Shown piece after piece: positions 25,475 to 37,890 of a DNA stretch of 64,000 bases (its first letter is position 1; each line of letters opens with the position of its first letter). The DNA is taken from NCBI GenBank assembly GCA_023974075.1, contig CM043796.1, positions 26,764,353 through 26,828,352 on the forward strand, written 5' to 3'. The DNA comes from Chaenocephalus aceratus. Taxonomy: Eukaryota; Chordata; Actinopteri; Perciformes; Channichthyidae. The translations under genes and the position numbers were made by a program. The notes beneath the pieces are model-generated. The model was given only the letters and a program-made list of their open reading frames with translations. It ran no database searches and was not told where the DNA came from.

Positions 25475-25914
25475 ATGCTTTTGGCCTTTTCCTGTTCCTA
25501 TAGTGAGTAATATAGGTTCAGTGTTTCCCCTAGGTTTACTGCTTTGGGGGAGTGCTGCCTGTGAGTAGGGGGGGGGGCATTGGAATATATTAGCCAAACC
25601 TTATAAAAACAATTACTTTTTTTATTTTCTTTAATTTTTACCTTGAATTTCAGGGGGGGGCGTCCAAGACAATGGTAGGGGAACCACTGAGGTTATTGTG
25701 CATGTACATGGTGTTCTCTCCAGAAGGAGTTTCTCCCCCCCTGCCTGAGCAGACTGGGCTCTGGTTTCAGACAGAGGGTGAAAAGAGGTGCTGCAGCACA
25801 GGCAGTATGAGAAAAATAAAGAGCTTTTTGAACATTAAAGCTTGGAGACATGTCCCAGTAGAGACACTACATACTGATATGAAGCTGGAAATGAGCAGAA
25901 TATGTCCTCTTTAA
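25475..25914 (+). mobile_element. Dispersed TTAA-ended repeat, interrupted by a nested MITE
   Basis: Segment 25689-25914 carries GTGCATGTACATGGT, CAGACTGGGCTCTGGTTTCA and a TATGTCCTCTTTAA end. The 5' part (about 25475-25516) aligns loosely with 32225-32275. A separate element occupies 25517-25688 in the middle. Confidence 0.6.
25517..25688 (+). mobile_element. Nested hAT-like MITE with CAGTGTTTCCCCTA ends
   Basis: Starts CAGTGTTTCCCCTAGG and ends CCTACCATT-complement ... TAGGGGAACCACTG, so the ends are inverted. AGGTT borders both sides, a 5-bp direct repeat. The same terminus starts the element at 57961. No coding capacity; a G8 run is internal. Confidence 0.6.
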
Positions 25915-26073
25915 AATCCACAAAAGATTATAATAACTAGAACATCATCTCTCTCTTTTCCTTTTCCTCTCCCATTCTGTTCTCCCTTCTTCTCTTCCTG
26001 TGCTACTCGACCCTCTGTCCTCATCTGACTGAAAAAGCAAACGCTCAGATGTCATCAATTTCCACCATCGCAA

Positions 26074-26077
<4 letters not shown>

Positions 26078-26122
<45 letters not shown>
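26078..26122 (+). repeat. (GA)n microsatellite
   Basis: About 22 GA units with one AAA interruption. Confidence 0.95.
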
Positions 26123-26123
<1 letters not shown>

Positions 26124-27830
26124 CAGGCAGAAGTCATTAATTACCAGGAAGTGCTGGCGAGGCAGCGGCGCACCTGTATGCCAGCTTTACTCCAGCTGAC
26201 ACACACACATGTGCACACATCCCGCTCACCAACACACACACACACCAACACACACTCCTGAGGGAGCGAGGCCCGAGGCTGATACCAGACACAGCAAAAC
26301 CAGCGGAGAGACGAAGTAGAAGTGGCCTCACAGCGCCAGACGACTGTAACCACACTTCAGACTTCACACTTTATACACATCCACGGCTTAATCCAACAAA
26401 TCAACTTGTCTGTCACTCTATTAAATACCAAAGAACTTCTCAGAAGCCAAGGTGAAGATGATAGATTCAATTCAGTCTTTCTCTGTGAAAGAGAATTCAA
26501 GAGAATCTGAAAGGACGAAGTACAATATTGAAAAGTACTAATGATGATGACGGCGATTTAACTGATATGCAACAGCAATGTAGATACTTCGCCGATGTTG
26601 CTTCATACAGGCTTTACAAACATTGGCCACAGTGATAAATATACCTTCATAACCAACGTTAGATGTTGCTGATGCCCTACATCCTGTCTCTCGTATGAAT
26701 CCACATGAATCCCAATGGGTCTTGAAGGAAACTTTGAATTATTAATACTTTGCTTTTGTAAACGATGGTGCATATGGTAGAGGTAATAATACAGGAAGTA
26801 TTTAAGCGCCTTTTGTTTCATGTAGAGATTTATAACAGCTCTTATCATGGCTGCCACTTCATTACTTCTGGGTCATTTCACCCCATTAGGCACCTTCCTA
26901 AGCGAAAATACTATTCTACCTAGCATTCTTCTAGACTTTCCATCTTTGTTGCATGTGCCAACACACCACTGACCCATTCACTTTGTTTAACCGCCCCCAG
27001 ACACACTGCGCACGTGGACTGTAGGTAAAGCAAGTTTATCTTTTGTCCAAAGGTCTGGTGCCCTTCCTTTTTTTAATAAGCAAGAAAGAAAAATACAGCG
27101 ATGCTAAAACAACATAATCAGTAAGCTTCTTCAAAGATGGCCAATCATTTCTATCATGTGTTTTCGTGCCATCTGCTGAATATAAAAGGATGAAAGGGTC
27201 TTTTAGAAGGACATTAACTGCAGGATAAATGAATGAATGTGTGTTTCTTCTTTATGTCAGTGGTTATTGTTATTGTGTCCTGATGGGAAATAGTTTGAAG
27301 TATCTGTTAAACATAATAATACCACTAAATGCCAAACAAACCAATCTTTTTACAACAGACCCTGAATAATTTAAGATGCATTACACTTGCAGGTTGGGCA
27401 AGGCACTGACTAAGGGTCAGGGCCTGTTAACACCTACATATTTAATAACACCGGTATTTTCTGGCATCAACAAAAACTGTAAGCGCTTTTTTTATTGTTT
27501 CAATGACAACGATATCTCGTCAAAGTCTCACCGCTGTTCTACCGTAAACTAGCATTGCCACCTCCGAATTGTATCATCTGTTGTTGCTATTATACATTTG
27601 TTTGACATGTTTTTTTTCGCACCTCGACAAACAACTAGAGCTTCACCACTCAATCTGAAAGCAAAGAACAAGGAGGGCGTTCCGCATACAGAGATAAAGG
27701 GTCAACATTCGGCACCAACATCCAGGGTTAACTCGGCCGAATGGTACAACAAATGAGCCTTTTAGTCTTTCTTATGACGGTTTGTTTCAGAAAGACTTCT
27801 CCCCAAGTGACATCACCAATGCGTTTCTTC

Positions 27831-28790
27831 AAGCCCCTGTCACACTGTCCCGAAATTGACACCAGATGGACACACGATAAAGGAAATGTTCAAATTCGGC
27901 TCTGATCGTAACAACATTGGGCCATTCGTGAGGGCCATCGTATGACCACCGTTGGAGTTTTTCAGGCTCCGGCAGCAACTGCGTGAGCGGTGGCAAAATC
28001 TTTGGCATTCCAGACAATTGCCGAAGGACCTTGCGAAGGTTCATTTTCGTGTTGAATTCGTGTGTCCATTTTGCCCTTCGTAAGGCACTCGTGAGGGCAT
28101 CTCGTCATCTTCGTCTGATCATCTGTGCCATCGGGCATTTTTCGCCTCACGAAGGAAACAAGAAGTTGCCCGCTTGTCTTAGGAAGGCAACACGACTACA
28201 TGAAGCCCTCGCAATGCTGTTGTGTAGCCTATTATAGTACGATGACATTGAGAATGCATTTATTTCACAACAAAATCATGTAAACATATTGTGTAAATAA
28301 TCCAATTTGTGTTCTGTGAAACTGAAAAGGATATTACATTGTTTGTGTTACTTGCAGTTGTATGTCTTAAATGTAATTTAGGTTAACTTCCTGTTTTATT
28401 TAGATGCTTTTATTTTGAAGGCGAGTTTACGCTGTTGACAGGAAGTTGTTATGGCAATGGCAAAAACATGACGGAGATAAGTAATATCTTCTAATCTACA
28501 TATAACGATGGAGAAAGCAAAGAATAAAGTGTATGTTTAAATGTTAGCACCCCCCGAAGAGGCACAAGCTCTTACGTTGAGTCTGGATACATTCTAAATC
28601 ATCAGTAAAGTCTACGACCATATTTTCGTGTGTGGTTCGGGTGCCATCGTGTGGCCTTCTGTAGGCATCGTACTTGCTTCGGCTGTTGCTTGGCTGTTGA
28701 CCAAGTTCGGGGCCATCTTCGTGCGAAATTCACAATTCCATATTCGTGTGTCCATCTCGTGTCAATTTCGGGACAGTGTGACAAGGGCTT
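27831..28790. mobile_element. 960-bp nonautonomous DNA transposon with about 47-bp inverted termini
   Basis: Left end AAGCCCCTGTCACACTGTCC and onward pairs with the reverse complement of the right end AAGCCCTTGTCACACTGTCC, with near identity for about 47 bp (through GATGGACACACGA). No transposase domain is recognisable. Flanking duplications are not clear (TTC versus AAA outside; TCA versus TAA if the first A is excluded), so the superfamily stays open. Confidence 0.75.
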
Positions 28791-29137
28791 AAACGTTTTC
28801 AACTCGAAGATGCTGGCGCTAAGACATATATGCTGTGGACACACGACTCAGTTACCTCTGGAAGGTTTATCGCTTAGCATTGTGAACAAAGACCAATGTT
28901 CAAACCAACAATAGATCCAAGTTAACAATAACCTGATATCATTGATAAAAACATGCATCACCAATATCCAATCATGTTGCAGAACCGCAAAGACATCACA
29001 CACACACAAAGAAAATGGACATTAACATCAACACATTGGAGTCTCTGGAAAAACAGCTGGTGTGCGCATGTGTGTGTGTATGTGTGTGTGTTGCTGTTAT
29101 CTGTCCCTGAGGTTTTTTCCCGCGCTGACATCATTCT

Positions 29138-29140
<3 letters not shown>

Positions 29141-29183
<43 letters not shown>

Positions 29184-29279
29184 ATCAGTGGCATTCCAAG
29201 CAGCGAGGGATCCACTTGGCAATGACAACTTCCTCCATCTTCTAACCGTTCCCCCCCCACACACACACACACACCCACA

Positions 29280-29370
<91 letters not shown>
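29141..29370 (+). repeat. Two (CA)n arrays
   Basis: (CA)20 at 29141-29180 and about 55 CA units at 29259-29370 with CCC and AAA interruptions near 29275-29283. Confidence 0.97.
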
Positions 29371-29372
<2 letters not shown>

Positions 29373-29539
29373 CACTCAAACTCACACATCCAGACGCAGT
29401 TCAAAGCATTTCTCCTTAATTAGCACTCAACGCTTGGCTTGACAAATAAATAGCGATCATTTAAGAACACTAAGAGAGGAATCAGACAGCACATTACACC
29501 TCACAATATCTGGCAGCTTCCTGCTCGCAATTAGAACGA

Positions 29540-30295
29540 GGAGGGGGGAGGGGGGGGGTTAAGGATTTGGAGGGGAGTACCAGTTAAGAGGGAGGAAATG
29601 GAGAAAGGTAAGAAGGATGGATATAAGACTAGAAAGACAAGTATGTAGGATACAGAGGAGGTTAAGAGAAGAGAATATAACATAGGAGGAAGGGAAAGGA
29701 GGAAAGAGAAGGAAGAGGGGGAAGGAAATGATGGAGGCAGTAGTTAGTATGAAGAATAGAAGTGGGGGTGGTTAAACTAGAAATATGAGAAGTAAGGAAA
29801 AGTAGGACGGATGACAGGGAAAGCAAGATGAAGAAGAATCAAATGGGTTAGGAAACGAGTGGACAATGAAGGGAAATGAAAGGAAATAAGGATGAACGTT
29901 AAGAGGAAGAAACAAACAAGAGGTGACAAGAAAATGTAGAGAAAAGGATACTGGAAAAAGGAGGAAGAAGCAAGGAAGGAAAGGAAGGAAAACAGATAAG
30001 GATGAAGGAAAAGACAAAGAAGGAGGAGAGACATGGAAAGGGAAGGATAGGAAAGGATACATAAGCTATGAAAGGCAGAAAGGAAGGGACGTGATAAAGG
30101 ACGAAGTCGAAGCAAAGGAAAGAGGGAAAGGGTAAAAGAGAAGGAAAAGGAAAGGAAGGGAATAACAAAGGGAAAGAAATAGGGGATAGGAAGAAGGGAA
30201 GGGTGGATCCTCAGCAAAGAATGGGGGAAACAGGAAGTGAATGAATGATAGATAGAGAGACAGATTTATATTTAGAGATGAAAAGAGAATGAGGA
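29540..30295 (+). repeat. Polypurine tract (GGAAA/AAGGA-rich)
   Basis: About 750 bp dominated by A and G without a fixed period. Apparent 70-146 codon frames of Lys/Arg/Glu or Ser/Leu/Phe are artefacts. Confidence 0.9.
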
Positions 30296-30599
30296 ATAAG
30301 CCTTCCTGCGGGGGCCATCTTGAACCGATCTCTCCCATGAGCCCCAGCTGCCTTCACTTTGTAGTCGGGCAGATATTTCAGTCATTAGGAGCAGGAACAA
30401 ACATACAGGAGTGTAGAGAAATAAATCTCATAGATTAATGCACATCTGTCCTTGTTTGGGTTGACCCTCTCTGCTCCCTTAAATCGTCTCCGGCTGCAGC
30501 TGTTAGGAGCTAAAAGAAGCTGTGCTACACTTCCTGCTCAAAAACAATTAATACAGTTTAATTTTAAATATTTAAACCGTCCTATTTGTTGTCCTTTAA

Positions 30600-30871
30600 C
30601 CCTTCTATTGTCTTCGTTTTACCCCCCTACCTTTGGTGTTCGCGGTCCAATTTGACCGGTCCCGTTTCAACTGCTATTACATTAACACAAACACCATTAA
30701 TCATCACCAGATTTCATTTAACACCCTTTCAAACTGTACTGTACATATTGTACAGACTACTGGTACACATGAAGAACTGCAGTCAATATACAAAGAACAG
30801 ACACTGAACATGTGTGTGCCAGGTATGGTCCATGTGGGGGGAGGGGCACATAAGAGCGGGAAATGTGTCAA

Positions 30872-30928
<57 letters not shown>

Positions 30929-31038
30929 TGTGTGTCTTTTTGACCGGGAACACCATGGGTGTTACAAAGTTGACTAAATCATCCAGAATTCAATGAAGTT
31001 GTAAATCGGTCAGATTTGACCCGAAGACAACAGGAGGG
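30600..31038. mobile_element. piggyBac-type MITE with TTAA duplications
   Basis: Bordered by TTAA at 30596-30599 and 31039-31042. Inward ends are CCCTTCTATTGTCTTCG and, from the right, CCCTCCTGTTGTCTTCG, each followed within about 45 bp by a GGTC..ATTTGACC palindromic motif. No ORF. It carries an internal (GT)27 array at 30873-30926. Confidence 0.85.
30873..30926 (+). repeat. (TG)27 microsatellite inside the piggyBac-type MITE
   Basis: Pure TG array internal to the 30600-31038 element. Confidence 0.97.
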
Positions 31039-31943
31039 TTAAGAAGATCAGGGTCCGATAATCTTGTAATCCCTGTGACTAAAATCTCATCTTTTGTTTC
31101 AATACTCTACAACCATTGAGAAAAGAAGGGATTAAAGACCCTAGAAACATTACAATTGAAGAATTCCTCAATAACTAAGAAATATTCATGACTGAATAAA
31201 CACCAATCAAAGTCAAAGTATGGAAGCTGACAAAAGACGCTACACTGGAAGATGCATTCTGCTTCGTGTGGTTACATCAGATTTGATGACAATGACTGAC
31301 AATAAGCGATTACCAAATCAGTCGAGGCAGCGCTAGACCTGCCACTTCTGCTCTGCAAGGAGCTGGTGGCCTCACAGAAAACATCTATAGCTATAACAGC
31401 TAGTATTTCCTGTCAGAGAGGGATGGGACGCAAAGGCAAAGCGGGGAAAGTATCCAAAAAATAGCGTTTTTTTAGCAGGGCCTTTCTTCAAGGTAACACA
31501 AATGTTTTTGCCAAAGCAGTGTACCCAAAATCACTCAACATATAACCACATTTTATCCATATTAGGAAAGAGATATTTTACTTTTAAGATGGATTTTGTC
31601 AAAGAATATCTGTGGACTAGGTTGCATCTATTTCCTGTTTAAAAGAGGTTCAACGCCTGTAGGACCCAGGAGGCTGTTGCTTCATCTGAACCAGATAAGA
31701 ATCCTGACTGATGAAGGACACACATGACACATATCAGCTTGCTTTCCCACATCCTATAGATCAAAACTGCTTTACTTGTGTTTGTGCGAGTGTGTGTGTG
31801 TGCATGCGTGTGCGTATCAGTGCATCACTTTTTAGTGTATGCATCAGGGTGTGTATATATGTGTGTGTCAGCTCTGTAGTGTAGGCGTGACAGCTCAGTC
31901 CTGTTCTGTGTCTGTTACCTGCTGTTTTACTTCACTCGCAGTT

Positions 31944-31945
<2 letters not shown>

Positions 31946-31983
<38 letters not shown>
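31946..31983 (+). repeat. (TG)19 microsatellite
   Basis: Uninterrupted. Confidence 0.95.
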
Positions 31984-31987
<4 letters not shown>

Positions 31988-32211
31988 TTGATGTCACACA
32001 CGTCAGAGGGGAGAGGGTTAACTCCACAGACAGAGATTGAGAGACGCTCCCCGTTTGCCTCCATGATGCCTGACGAGAACATGTTAAACCAACCCAGAGT
32101 CGACTGCTGCACCAATCGATCAGATACTCAAATAACCGATTTCACTACGGAGTAACTTTACATGTTCCCATCACTTCTTCAAATGGCAGATTCTTTCCCT
32201 TAAATGCTTTG

Positions 32212-32325
32212 TTAAAGGAGCCCTATAACGCTTGTTGGGCTTTTCCCTTTGTGTTTTAGGTTATTGTGCATGTACATGGTCTGCAAAGGCTAACATCCCT
32301 GTGTTCCCTCCAGAGGGAGTTTCTC
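32212..32325 (+). mobile_element. 5' fragment of the dispersed TTAA-ended repeat
   Basis: Begins TTAAAGGAGCCCTATAACGC and continues through GTGCATGTACATGGTCTGC to CCAGAGGGAGTTTCTC. It supplies the 5' half of the family whose 3' half is seen at 25689-25914 and 61745-61930. Confidence 0.6.
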
Positions 32326-32424
32326 TTATTTTATTTTAAAGACCATTTAAAGTGTGCCATACAAGCGCACACAGCTCGTGTTCGGAGAAACCTTAAAGAA
32401 AGGCATCAGTAAAGTGGAACTTCT

Positions 32425-32590
32425 GTGTGAACTATTCATATCTTAAACTGCACTGTAACTTTTTATTCATGTACTTTTTATTCATGTATTTTCTTTTAAT
32501 GTTTCTTTTATTATCTTTTCTTTTTAATGACTGTTTTTAAATGCCTTTGTCTGAATGTCTTTCATTTTATGTCTTTGCCTTGCCTTAAAG
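32425..32590 (+). mobile_element. LINE 3' UTR fragment (same family as 39485-39735)
   Basis: GAACTATTCATATCTTAAAC, CTGCACTGTAACTTTT and TAAATGCCTTTGTCTGAATG all recur at 39485-39665. This copy has lost the ATAAATAAACTTGCC part and ends TTGCCTTGCC. Confidence 0.65.
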
Positions 32591-33006
32591 ATCTTCTCTC
32601 CCGCAATTTCCCACCACTTTTCAACACAAAGTGAAGCCCTCGGTGTCAGTAATGGAGTGTTTTCAGAAACTTAAATCAGATTGGCAACATAGAAATAGAA
32701 TGAGAAGGAAAGCGATCTGATTTGAGATGACAGATCTGCATGATAACAGTATTTATATCCCACCATAACTACTGTAAAGGAACTCAGTAGCTCCATCAAG
32801 TCATAATACTACCGGGTGGTCCTGACACTCAGAATGTTCATATAATGGATACCACACACACACACTCTGTCAGCTGTCATAGCTGATGCAACAACGCACA
32901 CAGTGTGTGTGATCGATAGTCAAATAAAATAGTGTCGATCTGTGCGGCCGAATAAATGAGACTAAACGACGACTGACAGTCTCCTGGGAGCAACCAGCAG
33001 CTGGAT

Positions 33007-33008
<2 letters not shown>

Positions 33009-33051
<43 letters not shown>

Positions 33052-33070
33052 TGTGTGTGTGTGTGTGTGT
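33009..33070 (+). repeat. (GT)31 microsatellite with one GCGC
   Basis: GT units interrupted by GCGC near 33047. Confidence 0.95.
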
Positions 33071-33387
33071 TCAGAGCTGGAGAGCAGCTGTGAGTGAACA
33101 TCTCACCACACATTGATGAATATAGAGGAGAGTCTTATGATAGACAGACAGATAGAAAGAGATTATTTTAATAGTTGACAACCTATAGATTATATGTCAG
33201 AGAGTTTACGCATGAATGTCCATGCAGAACAATTCTACGTTAAAATGCATTAATAAATAATTTAATATAATTTTCCGTGTGAGCATATCTGATTTTCAAT
33301 TCAGTGTTTAATGCATATTTATTGCCAGCATAAAAATAAGGCTAAAACACTTTTAGCGAGACAGATAAACAAAAAATGACTCTAAAC

Positions 33388-33790
33388 CAGGGGTGTCAAA
33401 CTCAATTTCATCGCGGGCCACATCAGCATTATGGTTGCACTCAAAGGGTCGGTTGTAACTTTTAAGACTATATAAATATACAAATATATAGATATATTAT
33501 ATAAAATAATGTATTATATTACATCATTGCCTTTGAATTGGATTATTATCGGATAGGGTAATAACTTAGTCATGAAAGCAGAAGTCCAGGGCAAATAATT
33601 GCAAGTCTCTTCAGTGCACATGGCACAAAACGAGATGCATTGTGGGACATGTAGTTTATGGGCAACGTGCTTCTGTAAATCGACATGTAAACGTATAATA
33701 AACGTATTTTCTTTGCAAGCTCTTGCGGGGCCACAGAAAATGAAGTCGCGGGCCGGATTTGGCCCCCGGGCCTTGAGTTTGACACCCCTG
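33388..33790. mobile_element. hAT MITE with perfect 8-bp target duplication
   Basis: 403 bp. Both ends read CAGGGGTGTCAAACTCA inward (17 bp identical), and CTCTAAAC is duplicated exactly at 33380-33387 and 33791-33798. The termini and 8-bp duplication are diagnostic of hAT elements. No transposase ORF. Confidence 0.93.
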
Positions 33791-34276
33791 CTCTAAACAA
33801 TTACTAGTTAACAAAATAGTTGGCGAATAATTTTATAGTTAACTATTTGATGAATTTATTTAATTTCCCAGATCTATATTACCTTAATTTTCATTTTGTG
33901 CAAGCATGGTCTGTGTGAGAATGGAGGGGTGGGGGGGGATAGGACTTGTTATAATGTTACAAGCCCATTAAATGAAACATTCAAGACGTTTGATACGTAA
34001 GTAGGTATTTAGATGATCCATACATTATAAACTTTAATATTGGATTGGCACTGTATTCCTATTTAATGTGTATAATTCATCATCAGGAGAAACTGTGGTC
34101 TCAGCTTTAGTGTTTCCCTCCATGTCAACAGTCTTTGACTCGCCCTTGTTTTTTTTTCTTCCTGGACTAAACACCAGCTGTTGGGGGCTTGTTCTTCCTG
34201 CTGCAGTTGGATTGGTCCAAAAACAGTCAATGGGGACACACTTGGAGGAAAGACAAAAAATATATAGTAATGATGA

Positions 34277-34356
34277 ACACACACACACACACACACCATC
34301 TGAAACCAGATTCCACTGTACAGCCCACACACAGAGGGGAGGAAGGGCTTTTACTG

Positions 34357-34390
<34 letters not shown>

Positions 34391-34522
34391 TTGACCCATC
34401 TGAGTGCTGTGGAGGTCAGAGGTCAGTGTGTTTGGAGAGCCCTCCGAGTGTTTGAGGACCTGTTCATTGAGGACTAGTGAGAAGTGAACAGGAAGCTGCA
34501 GAATAGCATATATGTTACTGTT

Positions 34523-34582
<60 letters not shown>

Positions 34583-34684
34583 CTCATCTTTAATAGGTAA
34601 ATTCAGCTTCTGAGGTTCACTGAAACCTTCCAATGCTTGAAAAACGAAGCCTTCAGCTATTTTTGCTGACTGATGTGTGATAGC

Positions 34685-34738
<54 letters not shown>

Positions 34739-34901
34739 GCGCGCGCGTGTGTGTGTGTAAACTATGTTTCTTTATCATGTAGCATTCCACCAGAACCTCA
34801 CACTCAGACTGCTGCTGCCTCAGCTGTAATGCCGGCCCACCGCTAACCTACTGATCTGTGAGGAGATAACTGGATGACAGGCATGCTTTGGTGCGGCTGA
34901 G

Positions 34902-34962
<61 letters not shown>
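34277..34962 (+). repeat. Cluster of five CA/GT arrays
   Basis: CA at 34277-34297 and 34358-34388; GT at 34525-34578, 34689-34758 (with CGCGCG) and 34909-34962. The switch from CA to GT orientation occurs around 34450. Confidence 0.95.
34413..34425 (+). promoter_or_regulatory. DR1 nuclear-receptor half-site pair
   Basis: AGGTCAGAGGTCA: two perfect half-sites with 1-bp spacing, between CA and GT arrays. Binding is inference. Confidence 0.3.
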
Positions 34963-34963
<1 letters not shown>

Positions 34964-35867
34964 ACCAAGACAGTGGCTTGTGCTTAAACCACACAGACGA
35001 CAAGAAGAGCAACATGGAAAGAGGGAAGAAGCAGAAGATAACGTCAACCTGAGGAACAACAGTCATTAGTCACATGACCACTTGACAGGCAAATAGAAAC
35101 ACAAGTTCTTGTTGACGTTTGATCAAATAGTTTTTTAATGAAAACCGTCTCACCCTTGCAAAAAAAGAAACTACCGTATCATCCTGACAGGTGTACAAAT
35201 GCTCCTGACATGGGAAAACTGAGCTTTAAAGTAACTGTCAAGTCAATGTCGGTGTGGAACTCCCTGCTTTGTCACTCTGTGCAGAAGATCAGAGCAACTC
35301 TTTGTGAGACATCCGGATGGGAGATATGGTGTGATATGATCAAACACACATCCAGTCACATTTCATCAAACAACAGACTGAGCGTGTTCCCTCCTCTGTG
35401 TGTTGTGACTGTATTCATGCCTCCTTGTACCAGCAGATGATGGTTTTTGGAGGGTGTTTGGGTGTTTTGAGGTGAGCAGAGTGAGCTGTTGGGGGGTTGG
35501 GCTCGTACGTTGGCAGGAGGCCATGTTTCCCAGCCCCCACCATCCATGCACAGCTAGGTGAGAGTATCCTGTCAGCTTTCCAGTTTACACTGGATACAAG
35601 CAGTAGGCTAAAACACAACGGTGATACAACTGGATTGAAAAGGTTCTGTTGTGCAGAAAATAAACACTGAGGTATTATGCTGGACGGAAACACCATCGGA
35701 TCGTGAGCCAATGTGTGATTGTCCATTTTTCCATTCCTAACAAAAAAGAACGATATTTTTAAAAAGGTCAACACGTATGACACGGATCCTCTCTACTTAC
35801 GCCCGACAACTTCTATATGTAAGTTTAACCAAAGCTACAGAAACAAGTTCTGCATGTATCCATGAAA

Positions 35868-35898
<31 letters not shown>

Positions 35899-35903
35899 CA
35901 CAC
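35868..35903 (+). repeat. (CA)18 microsatellite
   Basis: One CG interruption. Confidence 0.95.
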
Positions 35904-37359
35904 CCCAATACCACACTTCCATATTTACTATTTTTAAGAGGATACTTGCCGAAACTTGCACAGCATGACCACCAGGAGGCCATTCGGCATTCTGTCCTAA
36001 AATGTCCCCACAGAACAGGTTGTTTCTCAAAATGTGGTCCTCACAAGTGATTAAAAACAAACACATCAACACACACACATATTTGTCCCTCATAAAAAAC
36101 TTCCTGCAGTGGATTTCTGTGTTCATTGTGAAAACTGGATCACAGACGGTGTGAAATTCTTTCTTTTACCACAATCTTCAAAAGCTTTCAGTCAGACAAT
36201 TCAATTAAAAGTAATCAACACTTACACAATGAGCCATTAACACGACCCAACTAAAATACTACATTTAATCTAAAACTATGTGATCCCTAATTTACACCTG
36301 CCAGAAATCCTTCAATGCACCTTTTCAAAAGGACATGAATTATTTGCCAAACTGGATTAAAAACCAGAACATAGGAATTCAGAAACATAACATATTCACT
36401 TTATGTGATCATAACTCCTAAATGCAGGTAGAAAGAGAAGGGGACCAGAGATGGGGAAGATACAATTACAGCCAAAAATCTCCCAATTTACCGACCCTTT
36501 CTGCAGAATCTAGCTTGGTTCTAAACGTATGATTCACTGAAAGCACTTTAAGTCTTTTCAACGATTATATAGTGCCGTTGAAGACTGTTTCCAATGTTAT
36601 GTAACCAATCAGAGCTTTGTGGGTGGGAGCAAATTGAATACATTTAGTTCAGTATAAATACAGTATTTAAGTCATTCGTAAACCGACATATTTCTTAGAT
36701 GGACCAGAGAAACAGTAACTGTTCCCACCAGCACACTAACCGCAAATTCCCAAACAACAGACAATATCAAGAAGATGTCAGACCAAATCATGAATTGTAA
36801 TTGTAATGGAAGTTCAATACAGATTATTAAAGTGAAATGTTTGGATCTCAGCTGGAGAAAATGGTCAAATTGTGGCTGTGATTGAGCATCATAATAAAAC
36901 TGTGGTGTGTTCGAAGTAGACACTGAACTAAACTCGAACCAAAATGTAGATCCAAAACCTAAATTGCTTCAAAACTCCAGTGGTACAAATGGATTTGAAT
37001 TGGTCAGAGAGTTGTGGAATAAACTGGGGTCGTTGGGATTTTTTCCGCTGTTAGCATGAGTTCATCCTCCCCTCTAAGTGTTTTTTTTCTTTCACTAACG
37101 GCAGAGGATGGAGCCAGAGGATTTTGGACTTCAGCCCAGCATGTAAATGTATCTGCCATTTCCAAACAATTTCCATCAGGAGCCATTCAGACTGTGTAAC
37201 AGGATAATTTGACAGCAGCCCAGTAGGAAAGTGGCCAGCGAGGCAGTAATGTTTGATTTATTTCACATTTGTGTCCTCTACAGTTTGCTGTAGCCTCACA
37301 AAGGCCACAGCTGGATATGGGAGGTGGTTATAAATAAAAGATCATCAAGTCAGTGATAA

Positions 37360-37890
37360 ATGGATGGATGGATGAACAGATGGATAGAAGGATGGATGGA
37401 TGGATAGATAGATGGAAGGATGGAAGGATGGATGGATGGATGGATGGAAGGAAGGATGGAAGGATGGATGGATGGATGGATGGAAGGATGGATGGATGGA
37501 TGGAAGGAAGGATGGATGGATGGATGGGTGGGTGGATGGATGGATGGATGGGTGGGTGGATATATGGATGGAAAGATGGATGGGTGGGTGGGTGGATGGA
37601 TGGAAGGAAGGAAGGAAGGAAGGAAGGAAGGAAGGAAGGAAGGAAGGAAGGAAGGAAGGAAGGAAGGAAGGAAGGAAGGAAGGAAGGATGATGGATGGAT
37701 GGGTGGGTGGATGGGTGGGTGGGTGGATGGGTGGATAGATGGATGGGTGGGTGGAAAGATGGATGGATAGATGGATGGAAGGATAGATGGATGGATGGGT
37801 GGAAAGATGGATGGATAGATGGATGGATGGATGGATATATGGTTGGATGGATGGGTTGATGGATGGGTGGGTGGGTGGGTGGATGGATGA
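37360..37890 (+). repeat. Tetranucleotide array: GGAT, GGGT and (GGAA)20
   Basis: About 530 bp of TGGA/TGGG units with a pure GGAA block at 37606-37687. All 100-208 codon frames (HPSI, DGWM or KEGR peptides) come from this array. Confidence 0.97.

Noticed and set aside
29777..30217. 146-codon minus-strand Ser/Phe/Leu frame
   Set aside because: Polypurine tract artefact, no domain and no splice context.
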